Under the pieces are notes generated by a model. It did no database searches and had not been told where the DNA came from. It worked only from the letters and a program-made list of their open reading frames with translations. Source: an uncultured Christensenella sp. (GTDB lineage Bacteria > Bacillota > Clostridia > Christensenellales > Borkfalkiaceae). Taken from it: DNA of 64,000 bases. This document shows positions 9,265-15,893 of the stretch, one piece after another. The position numbers and the translations under genes are program-made. The stretch lies in the NCBI GenBank assembly GCA_910585595.1, contig CAJUET010000006.1:1-64000 (forward strand). Direction: 5' to 3'. Every line of letters begins with the position of its first letter. The first letter of the stretch is position 1.

Positions 9265-9905
9265 TCTTGTTTTCCAAAAAATCTTTCTTCAAGCATTAAG
9301 CAAAGGCAATGATATATGGGCAAATGAAGTTCTTGAATCATAAAAGTCTCTGTCTCCGGAACCTTAATTGCAACATCAGCAACACCAGCAAGTTCGCCGC
9401 CTTTTGCACCCGTTAAACAAATAACGCTCATATCCATTGCTTTTGCAACAACAACTGCATTCATTACGTTTTTAGAATTTCCTGATGTAGAAATCCCCAA
9501 AAGCACATCACTCTTTTTCCCGTACCCGTAAACCTGTTGGGCATAAACAAGCAGTCCGCCGTTTTCAACGTCGTTAATAAAAGCGGTATTCAATCCCTGA
9601 TGCCCCGCCAATGCAATCGTGGGGAGCCCGCCCTGCAATTTATCAGCAATCTCTTCCCCCCTTTTTTCATCTATTTCTTTTAACTTTTCCGCAAATTCCG
9701 GCGAACATTTTCTCGGAAGTTTAAAACCCTTCATGAGCTCTCCGACGATATGTTCACTGTCTGCACAGCTTCCGCCGTTTCCCGCTATAAGAAGTTTATT
9801 TCCGCTCGCGAAGCATCTTTCTAAGACGCAATACGCTTTTTCAATATCCTCTTTACAAGATTCCAAAATAGGATATCTCAATATCAGTTGCTTCAAATAA
9901 TCCAT
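9261..9905 (-). CDS. gmhA: Sedoheptulose-7-phosphate isomerase (SIS domain)
   Basis: Converts sedoheptulose 7-phosphate to D-glycero-D-manno-heptose 7-phosphate, the first step of the GDP-heptose pathway. The 214-residue SIS-domain protein has AGNGGSCADSEHIVGELMKGF near residue 41, GISTSGNSKNVMNAV near 137 and the C-terminal ELHLPIYHCLCLMLEERFF helix. A segment of about 20 residues (SPEFAEKLKEIDEKRGEE) makes it slightly longer than the common 190-residue GmhA, as seen in hdd-type clusters. It lies 9 bases after the hddC-gmhB fusion and overlaps the next glycosyltransferase by 4 bases. Confidence 0.92.
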   Translation of the reverse strand: MDYLKQLILRYPILESCKEDIEKAYCVLERCFASGNKLLIAGNGGSCADSEHIVGELMKGFKLPRKCSPEFAEKLKEIDEKRGEEIADKLQGGLPTIALAGHQGLNTAFINDVENGGLLVYAQQVYGYGKKSDVLLGISTSGNSKNVMNAVVVAKAMDMSVICLTGAKGGELAGVADVAIKVPETETFMIQELHLPIYHCLCLMLEERFFGKQE

Positions 9906-9914
9906 CGCAAACCT

Positions 9915-11174
9915 CTATCCGAAAATTTTCTTGATACAATCCAACAAATCTTTTCCGCAAACATCAGCATTAAGATTGTCTCCGATAAATGCAGTTTTAC
10001 ACCCCGCATTTCGACCGCATAAAATATCGTTTTCGCTATCGCCGATCATATACGATTTCGTCAAGTCAATATTAAAGCATTCCGCCGCCCGCAATAGCAT
10101 TCCCGATTTGGGCTTTCGGCAATTGCAATCGATTTTGTATTCCGGCCGTTCGCCCGCATAACCTTTATCCGGATGGTGGGGACAGTAATATATCCCATCG
10201 AGATAAGCACCTTCCGTCCCCAAAAGCGTTTCCATTTTATTATGAATTTCGCGCAATTCCGAAAAACTGACTTCACCGCGAGCAATGACCGGCTGATTGG
10301 ATACGACGATTGCGAGATATCCACTCTCGTTAACTCTTTTAATTGCTTCCGCAACACCGTCTAACAACTTAAAATCGTTGATATTGCGCAAAAAGCCCAC
10401 ATATTCGTTGATCGTTCCGTCCCTGTCTAAAAAGATTGCCTTCTGCTTGTTCGTTAAATTTTTTGCGCTAACTTTGCCCGATTGAATATCTTCTATAACC
10501 GAATAATAGCGTTCGGGTGTACCCATATCCTTCACATATTCGGGCGAATCGTAAACATACATTTCCCCTTTGGGAATTAACAGTTTCAAAACGTCCCTGT
10601 CTAGATCCAATTTTCTGAGTTCCGTAAACGAATCCAAAATTCTATGAGACATAAAATGCAATCCTGCATTGACGCGATTTCTATACCAAAGACGCTTGTC
10701 CTCTTTATGCAACCAATCCGTGACCTTTCCGTTCTCGTCGGCTACAATAATACCACTGTCATACGGGTGAGAATTTGGATGCGTAAACAACGTAACCTTA
10801 CCGCCGTACTTTTTATGTGCCGCATAAAACTTTTTAATATCGATATCAAAAATCAAATCACCGCATAGGAGTAAAAAATCATCCGAGATTTCTTCCTTCA
10901 AAAGATATAATGCACCTGCTGTTCCAAGCGGCTCACTCTCTTCAATATATTTAATTCGAATACCGAAGTTTTTTCCGTCAGCAAAATAATTTTTAATAAC
11001 GTGACCAAGGTGCCCAATTACCAAAACAAAGTCTTTCACCCCTTGCCGTGCAAGCGCTTCAATTTGATATTGTAATATCGGTTTTCCTAAAACGGAAATC
11101 ATGGGCTTAGGTATTTCCGAATTTATTTCTTGTATTCGGGTACCCTTTCCACCCGCCATGATTACCGCCACCAT
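9915..11174 (-). CDS. HddC-GmhB fusion: heptose-1-P guanylyltransferase plus heptose bisphosphatase
   Basis: A 419-residue two-domain protein. Residues 1 to about 235 are a nucleotidyltransferase (MAGGKGTRIQEINSEIPKPM; LLCGDLIFDID) of the HddC type, which makes GDP-D-glycero-alpha-D-manno-heptose. From about residue 245 a HAD phosphatase begins with FLDRDGTINEY, followed by VVSNQPVIARGE, CYYCPHHP-like zinc loop residues and GDSENDILCGRNAG; this is GmhB, which removes the C7 phosphate. Thus one polypeptide performs the last two steps of the pathway. The separate genes are described in Aneurinibacillus thermoaerophilus S-layer glycan synthesis. hddA lies 2 bases upstream. Confidence 0.9.
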   Translation of the reverse strand: MVAVIMAGGKGTRIQEINSEIPKPMISVLGKPILQYQIEALARQGVKDFVLVIGHLGHVIKNYFADGKNFGIRIKYIEESEPLGTAGALYLLKEEISDDFLLLCGDLIFDIDIKKFYAAHKKYGGKVTLFTHPNSHPYDSGIIVADENGKVTDWLHKEDKRLWYRNRVNAGLHFMSHRILDSFTELRKLDLDRDVLKLLIPKGEMYVYDSPEYVKDMGTPERYYSVIEDIQSGKVSAKNLTNKQKAIFLDRDGTINEYVGFLRNINDFKLLDGVAEAIKRVNESGYLAIVVSNQPVIARGEVSFSELREIHNKMETLLGTEGAYLDGIYYCPHHPDKGYAGERPEYKIDCNCRKPKSGMLLRAAECFNIDLTKSYMIGDSENDILCGRNAGCKTAFIGDNLNADVCGKDLLDCIKKIFG

Positions 11175-11176
11175 TT

Positions 11177-12190
11177 TTACTCCTCAGTGCTGGAATATAC
11201 GTCAAACGCTTCCGGCGTGTAATAGATAACCCGCGTGCCCTGTCTTTCAAATTGAAACGGCACTTCCATCAAGTCCGAAAGCACATTCCGAACAGCCGAC
11301 TGATTTTCAGGGCGCACATAAAACAACAAAAAGCCACCGCCGCCTGCACCGAGAAGCTTACCGCCAAGAGCACCCGCAGCAATACCTTTATTATAATACT
11401 CGTCAATTAAATCGGTTGTAATACTTCCGCCTGTCTGCCTCTTTAATTTCCACTCCTCACCCAACAATTCGCCGAACCTATCCAAACTCGTCGTACTGTT
11501 TTCCAAAATGCCCTGAGCCTTATCAACCAAATCAAGCATAGAAAACAGCTGTTTCTTTTTTTCTTGCAACGTAACTATTGTTGTTTTTTGTATTTCGGAA
11601 GAATTACGGGTAAACCCTGTAAAAAACAGCATAAAGTTTTCGTTTAATTGTTTTTTTCTTTCGGGATTAATAATAATCGGATTAACATGATACCCGCGGC
11701 TGTCGAAATCTATTCGGTTTAAGTTTCCGAAAGAAGCAGCAATTTGATCCTGCCAACCGCCAGCTTCGTTGCATAGGTTCCTTTCAAGATAAATTGCATC
11801 GTCTGCAAGCTCTTTTTTTGAACGATATTTTCCTTTAAGGCAATAAAACGCATTCAAAAGTCCAACGGCAAACGTGCTTGATGTACCCAACCCCGTTCTT
11901 GCAGGCAAGTCCGCATCGTACGAAATATGCAATTCTTTCATATCAAGCATTTTCATGGCATTACGAACCATGGGATGCTCTATATCATCAATTTTTTTAA
12001 CCCTTTCCGTCTTTGCATAAATCAATTCGCTGGAATAGTCAAAAAAACGAGGCAAGTGCCTTACTGTTACATACACATATTTATCGAAAGAAGTGGAAAT
12101 AACCGCACCGCGATGTTCCTTGAAAAACTGCGGCATATCGGTTCCGCCACCGAAAAAACTCATTCTAAAAGGCGTTTTTGTAATTATCAT
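11177..12190 (-). CDS. hddA: D-glycero-alpha-D-manno-heptose-7-phosphate kinase
   Basis: A 337-residue GHMP-family kinase that phosphorylates heptose 7-phosphate at C1, giving the alpha-1,7-bisphosphate. It starts with ITKTPFRMSFFGGGTDMPQF (family N-terminal motif), has PARTGLGTSSTFAVG near residue 96 (ATP-binding loop) and GGKLLGAGGGGFLLF near 276. First gene of the glycan operon: a consensus promoter lies 72-100 bases upstream, and AAAGGGAATACTT precedes the ATG. With gmhA and the hddC-gmhB fusion it gives a complete sedoheptulose-7-P to GDP-heptose route. Confidence 0.93.
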   Translation of the reverse strand: MIITKTPFRMSFFGGGTDMPQFFKEHRGAVISTSFDKYVYVTVRHLPRFFDYSSELIYAKTERVKKIDDIEHPMVRNAMKMLDMKELHISYDADLPARTGLGTSSTFAVGLLNAFYCLKGKYRSKKELADDAIYLERNLCNEAGGWQDQIAASFGNLNRIDFDSRGYHVNPIIINPERKKQLNENFMLFFTGFTRNSSEIQKTTIVTLQEKKKQLFSMLDLVDKAQGILENSTTSLDRFGELLGEEWKLKRQTGGSITTDLIDEYYNKGIAAGALGGKLLGAGGGGFLLFYVRPENQSAVRNVLSDLMEVPFQFERQGTRVIYYTPEAFDVYSSTEE

Positions 12191-12261
12191 AAGTATTCCC
12201 TTTAAATTTCATGATTCCTTATAATAAAGCATACAATACGACATTCTTATATCTAAATTGT

Positions 12262-12290
12262 ATTATAACACTTTGAAAACCGCATTGCAA
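12262..12290 (-). promoter_or_regulatory. Promoter of the glycan operon
   Basis: On the minus strand TTGCAA (12285-12290) and TATAAT (12262-12267) are separated by exactly 17 bases. Transcription would begin near 12255, leaving a leader of about 65 bases before hddA. Confidence 0.7.
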
Positions 12291-12347
12291 GTATTTTATA
12301 GTAATTTTTTTATATGACTGCTTGTTAAGGATTTAAGCGAAATAATA

Positions 12348-12424
12348 TCCCTGCGGAAAACCAAGCCCCGAATAAACCTCCCGTTTCTTTTTTGTGTAAA
12401 AGCGTGCACGGCTCTCCGCAGGGA
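12348..12424. repeat. Perfect 10-bp inverted repeat at the island edge
   Basis: TCCCTGCGGA at 12348-12357 and its exact complement TCCGCAGGGA at 12415-12424 flank 57 bases. They lie between the glycan operon promoter and the broken end of spoVAD. They may be a hairpin or the scar of a recombination event. There is no T-run to support a terminator. Confidence 0.5.
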
Positions 12425-12433
12425 CACAAACCG

Positions 12434-13069
12434 TCATGGTGTTATTATACCACTTACGGGCGCCATCGCCGCCCCCATATTGTTGACATCTGTGATTCCA
12501 TAATCAACAACCTTCCCAAGCGTCGCCGCCGTGATTTTGATCCCTTCCCCCTCGCACGCCACGAGCGCGCTTCCAGCGCCTGTCACCGTCCATTGCGATT
12601 GGGGCGGACGTGTCGTACCAAGCTCCAACGGATAACGGTACTGCCGTTCCGCGGAAGCAAAGTGACTTCCCGTCGCCGCGACCACCCTTCTTCTGTAACC
12701 CCCGTCGGTAAATGCCGCCGCAACCGCAAGACTCTCTGCCATAGTAGAGCAAGCGCCGTAAACCCCCAAAAAGGGAATGGAGAAATCGCGTGCGGCAAAG
12801 CTCGCGGAAATAATCTGATTGAGCAGATCGCCCGATACGATCATGTCCACGTCCTCGCGTTTGAGTCCTGCATTCTTAATCGCTCCGTCGATTACGGTAG
12901 AGAGCATTTTACATTCCGCTTTTTCAAACGTAGATTCGCCGAACATATCGTCCGCGAGCGCCGTTTCGACGTAGCGCCCGATTGCCCCCACGCACTCCTT
13001 TGTCCCCGCCACCGTACTGACCGAAATAATTCTCGGCTTTTTCTTAAAATAAACCGTTTGATTTCCCAT
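12434..13069 (-). pseudogene. spoVAD: SpoVAD, C-terminally truncated
   Basis: The 211 residues match the N-terminal part of SpoVAD, a thiolase-fold protein of the SpoVA dipicolinate channel and germination apparatus (family length about 335-345 residues). Recognisable blocks are PRIISVSTVAGTKE, GVYGACSTMAESLA, HFASAERQYRYPLELG and YGITDVNNMGAAMAP. Just after AAMAP the homology stops and seven unrelated codons lead to a TGA at 12434. About 130 residues are therefore missing. No spoVAC or spoVAE is next to it. The break sits exactly where the glycan island begins, so insertion or deletion at this junction probably removed the 3' half. Confidence 0.85.
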
Positions 13070-13160
13070 AACTGTTTCTTATATCAGTATCCCGATTTAT
13101 TGGAAAATTATGTAACGCAAAAAAATAAGAGCATTTTCCTGTAATAAACCGTAAAAAAAG

Positions 13161-13189
13161 TTGACAGTATCCATGCGACATGCTACAAT
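13161..13189 (+). promoter_or_regulatory. Promoter of the metNIQ leader
   Basis: TTGACA at 13161-13166, a 17-base spacer and TACAAT at 13184-13189. Transcription would begin near 13196, about 275 bases before metN, leaving room for the leader described below. Confidence 0.85.
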
Positions 13190-13212
13190 AGAGTCACAAA
13201 AAGGTGAAAGAA

Positions 13213-13269
13213 ATGTACAACGATTGTTTTTGCAACTGCAATTCGATGTGCATGTGTAACGAGTTTTAA
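13213..13269 (+). CDS. Cys/Met-rich 18-residue leader peptide
   Basis: ATG 13213 to TAA 13269 encodes MYNDCFCNCNSMCMCNEF: five cysteines and three methionines including the start in 18 residues. The start is preceded by AAAAAGGTGAAAGAA, a good ribosome binding site at correct spacing, and lies about 17 bases after the predicted transcription start. The last Cys codons overlap the first arm of a set of competing hairpins upstream of metN. This is the arrangement of amino-acid-operon leader peptides such as trpL, with Cys (possibly Met) as the sensed amino acid. No match to a named leader family is claimed. Confidence 0.75.
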   Translation: MYNDCFCNCNSMCMCNEF

Positions 13270-13338
13270 CGTTACACAGGTCTTTTTTATTGATAATTTA
13301 AATTCAAAAACCTGTGTGTAAAAGTGCATACAGGTTTT
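13253..13338 (+). promoter_or_regulatory. Four-segment transcription attenuator upstream of metNIQ
   Basis: Four complementary segments follow the leader peptide. Segment 1 (13253-13261, TGTGTAACG, inside the peptide gene) pairs perfectly with segment 2 (13270-13278). Segment 2 (13271-13280) also pairs with segment 3 (CCTGTGTGTAA, 13311-13321). Segment 3 (13307-13320) pairs with segment 4 (13325-13338) in a 14-bp stem with two G-U pairs, loop AAAG, followed by CTTTT: an intrinsic terminator. Ribosome stalling on the Cys codons would cover segment 1, free 2 to pair with 3, and prevent 3:4. Completed or absent translation would favour termination. The pairing is read directly; the mechanism is inferred from trp-type attenuators. 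Confidence 0.72.
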
Positions 13339-13351
13339 CTTTTGCGAGTTT

Positions 13352-13381
13352 AAACCCGTATGCGCAAAGGATACGGTTTTT
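13352..13381 (+). terminator. Second terminator-like hairpin in the metNIQ leader
   Basis: AAACCCGTAT (13352-13361) pairs with ATACGGTTT (13371-13379) with one bulged C and a 9-base loop, followed by T5. TTTGCG (13341-13346) can instead pair with CGCAAA (13363-13368), which would break this hairpin, so it may be a second switch. Confidence 0.45.
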
Positions 13382-13402
13382 GATTTGCAAAGGAGGTCAC
13401 GG

Positions 13403-13438
13403 ATGAAACTTTTCTCAGAGCGAATGTGCGGAGCATAG
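13403..13438 (+). CDS. Second tiny leader ORF, 11 residues
   Basis: ATG 13403 to TAG 13438 encodes MKLFSERMCGA. It follows AAAGGAGGTCACGG, the best ribosome binding site in the leader, and ends 34 bases before metN. It contains one Met-Cys pair near its end and is followed by a T6 run. It may be a second sensing or coupling peptide; no function is established. Confidence 0.45.
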   Translation: MKLFSERMCGA

Positions 13439-13471
13439 TTTTTTCACACATAACGTTAAAGGAGATAAATA

Positions 13472-14296
13472 ATGTGTAACGAAAGCAGCGGCGCATTCCC
13501 AGAACAGCCTGCTCCTCAAACGAACGGGGAGCACAAAGCGGACGACGTCGTGATCGAAATCAAAGATCTGAATAAATCGTTCAAAAGCAAAGAAGGTGAA
13601 ATCAACGCACTCTCTTCAATCGGACTTACCGTAAAACGGGGCGAAATCGTAGGGATCATCGGATTTTCGGGTGCGGGAAAATCTACGCTCGTTCGCTGCA
13701 TCAATGCGCTCGAACGTCCGGACAGCGGCTCCATTGAAGTAAACGGGGAAAACGTTTGCGCACTCAAAGGCAAAAAGCTCTTGGATCTTCGCAGAAACGT
13801 GGGCATGATTTTCCAGAATTTCAACCTTCTTCAACAAAAGACGGTTCTTAAAAACGTACTGTTCCCCCTCGAAGTTGCAGGCGTAAAAAAGGCGGAAGCA
13901 TTGGAGCGGGCAATGAAGCTTCTTGAAGAAGTCAATCTCTCGGACAAATGCAAAGCCTACCCCTCCCAACTTTCGGGCGGACAAAAACAGCGAGTCGCGA
14001 TCGCGCGTGCGTTGGCGCTCAATCCGCAAGTACTTTTGTGCGACGAGGCGACGAGCGCGCTCGATCCCGAAACAACGGGACAGATTCTCGAACTTATCCG
14101 CAAATTCAACGAAAAATACAACTTGACAGTCGTCGTCATATCCCATCAGCTTGCCGTCGTCAAGAGCGTTTGCAATCGCGTAGCGGTCATCGACAAGGGC
14201 AAAATATGCGAAACGGGTACCGTGGACGAGGTATTTACGAACCCCTCATCAGATGCGGCGAAACGGCTTTTGGCTTTTGAAGGAGGCACGTTATGA
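13472..14296 (+). CDS. metN: Methionine-type ABC importer, ATP-binding protein
   Basis: A 274-residue ABC ATPase at the membrane inner face. Walker A is GFSGAGKST (about residues 67-75), the signature is LSGGQKQR (about 167), Walker B is LLCDEATSALD (about 187) and the switch His is in VVISHQ. Best fit is MetN because metI and metQ homologues follow at once. Typical MetN proteins (about 340 residues) have a C-terminal NIL/ACT-like domain that binds methionine for trans-inhibition; this one ends right after the ATPase core, so feedback by cytosolic methionine is probably absent. Control may have moved to the Cys-rich leader. The substrate could be methionine, cystine or a related compound. Confidence 0.9.
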   Translation: MCNESSGAFPEQPAPQTNGEHKADDVVIEIKDLNKSFKSKEGEINALSSIGLTVKRGEIVGIIGFSGAGKSTLVRCINALERPDSGSIEVNGENVCALKGKKLLDLRRNVGMIFQNFNLLQQKTVLKNVLFPLEVAGVKKAEALERAMKLLEEVNLSDKCKAYPSQLSGGQKQRVAIARALALNPQVLLCDEATSALDPETTGQILELIRKFNEKYNLTVVVISHQLAVVKSVCNRVAVIDKGKICETGTVDEVFTNPSSDAAKRLLAFEGGTL

Positions 14297-14964
14297 CGCC
14301 TGAACTTTGGCGGGATATAGGGATCGGGCTTTGGGAAACACTGTATTCTTCCGTTCTCGCAACCTTATTTTCATTTCTGTTGGGGCTTCCTCTCGGTATT
14401 ATCCTTGCAATCACCGATCGGGGCGGCTTAAAACAGAACCTTATCATCAACAAGATACTCGGGTTTATCGTAAACGTTTTAAGAAGCGTGCCCTTCCTTA
14501 TTCTGTTCGTCACGGTTATACCGTTCACAAGATTTTTAGTCGGTACGAGCATCGGCGCGGTTGCAACTGTCGTTCCCCTTACAATTGCGGCGACCCCTTT
14601 CGTATCCCGTCTCGTTGAAACCTCCGTGAAGGAAGTGGATGCGGGCGTTATAGAAGCGGCACAGGCATGCGGAACTTCCACCTTCAAAATTATTTGGAAG
14701 GCAGTACTTCCGGAAGCAATCCCCTCTCTCTTCTCAAACGCGGCAATCGCGTTTGTCACGGTAGTAGGCTATTCCGCAATGGCGGGCTTCTGCGGAGGCG
14801 GCGGACTCGGTACCCTTGCGATCAACTACGGTTATTACCGCGGAAATACGACGGTCATGCTCGTCACGGTAGCAGTCATCGTCGTTATCGTACAAATTTT
14901 TCAGGAACTTGGATTATGGCTTGCCAAGACGCGCGACAGACGTAAAAAAGCCAAATCGAAATAA
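14293..14964 (+). CDS. metI: Methionine-type ABC importer, permease
   Basis: A 223-residue permease with about five membrane segments. The cytoplasmic coupling loop EAAQACGTSTFKIIWKAVLP (about residues 119-138) is the EAA motif that docks on the ATPase, and RSVPFLILFVTVIPFTRFLVGTSIG is typical of MetI. It overlaps metN by 4 bases (ATGA). The complex would be MetN2I2 with the MetQ lipoprotein. Confidence 0.92.
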   Translation: MTPELWRDIGIGLWETLYSSVLATLFSFLLGLPLGIILAITDRGGLKQNLIINKILGFIVNVLRSVPFLILFVTVIPFTRFLVGTSIGAVATVVPLTIAATPFVSRLVETSVKEVDAGVIEAAQACGTSTFKIIWKAVLPEAIPSLFSNAAIAFVTVVGYSAMAGFCGGGGLGTLAINYGYYRGNTTVMLVTVAVIVVIVQIFQELGLWLAKTRDRRKKAKSK

Positions 14965-14986
14965 AAAATTTTTAGGAGAAATAATT

Positions 14987-15808
14987 ATGAAAAAAATATT
15001 TAAAGGATTCGTTACTCTCGCACTCTGCGCAACACTCGGCGTCGCCGCAACCTCGTTTGCTTCCTGCGGCGACCCTAACACAATTACAATAGGCGCAAGC
15101 CCTACGCCGCATGCGGAAATTCTGAAAGAAGCCGTTGCCGAGGAACTTAAAAAAGACGGTTATAAACTAAAAGTCGTTGAATATCTCGATTACGTACAAC
15201 CCAATAACGCACTCGAAGCGGGCGACCTAGATGCAAACTATTTCCAACATAATATCTACTTGAAGGACTTTAACGAAACGCATAATACACACCTGACGGC
15301 AGTGGCAAACGTACATTACGAAGCGTTCGGTATCTACCGCGGCAAATATTCGGAAGGTGAACTTTCCGATATACCCAACAATGCCAAGGTACTCGTTCCC
15401 AATGACGGCACCAACGAAGCGCGCGCCCTTTTCCTTTTGCAAGCCGCGAATCTCATTACCCTTAAAGAAGGCGTAACTTACAGCAAAGCAACGAAAAACG
15501 ATATTGAATCCAACCCCAAGAATTTACAAATTACGGAAATCGAATCGGCGCAAATTCCCATCTCTCTTTCCGATGCAGCCATCGGCGTTGTAAACGGAAA
15601 CTATGCGCTTCAACACAACCTTTCCGCCGCCATTCAGTATGAAAACATCCCCGAGACCGAGCAGGAGCAATATGTAAACGTTGTCGCAGTGAAAAGTGGA
15701 AACGAAGAGAGTGAGAAAACGAAAGCTCTTAAAAAGGCAATTCTCAGCGACGCCGTCAAAACCTACATTCAACAAAAGTATAACGGCTCTGTCATCTGCG
15801 TATTCTAA
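14987..15808 (+). CDS. metQ: Methionine-type substrate-binding lipoprotein
   Basis: A NlpA/MetQ-family lipoprotein of 273 residues. The start at ATG 14987 is chosen because TTTAGGAGAAATAATT precedes it and a lipoprotein signal follows (MKKIFKGFVTLALC...SFASC, lipid Cys near residue 28); the frame is open further upstream into metI. Family motifs are IGASPTPHAEILKEA and LEAGDLDANYFQHNIYLKDF, then VPNDGTNEARALFLLQ. It captures substrate outside the membrane and delivers it to MetNI. It is slightly longer than usual spacing rules require but otherwise ordinary. A strong terminator follows. Confidence 0.92.
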   Translation: MKKIFKGFVTLALCATLGVAATSFASCGDPNTITIGASPTPHAEILKEAVAEELKKDGYKLKVVEYLDYVQPNNALEAGDLDANYFQHNIYLKDFNETHNTHLTAVANVHYEAFGIYRGKYSEGELSDIPNNAKVLVPNDGTNEARALFLLQAANLITLKEGVTYSKATKNDIESNPKNLQITEIESAQIPISLSDAAIGVVNGNYALQHNLSAAIQYENIPETEQEQYVNVVAVKSGNEESEKTKALKKAILSDAVKTYIQQKYNGSVICVF

Positions 15809-15818
15809 AAAACAAACG

Positions 15819-15854
15819 AAAAAACCGTCGGGCAAAATTGTCCGACGGTTTTTT
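15819..15854 (+). terminator. Intrinsic terminator after metQ
   Basis: A perfect 13-bp stem (15819-15831 with 15842-15854, core CCGTCGG/CCGACGG) ending in T6, ten bases after the metQ stop. A-rich on the other side, so it may also stop transcripts from the convergent SPFH gene. Confidence 0.9.
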
Positions 15855-15893
15855 AATATGGTCTTTTAATATTCAGCGGTATTTTTCAATATC

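Noticed and set aside
12392..13144. 250-residue plus-strand ORF opposite spoVAD
   Set aside because: Basic, Cys/His-rich composition without family pattern; it is the antisense of a recognisable SpoVAD frame.
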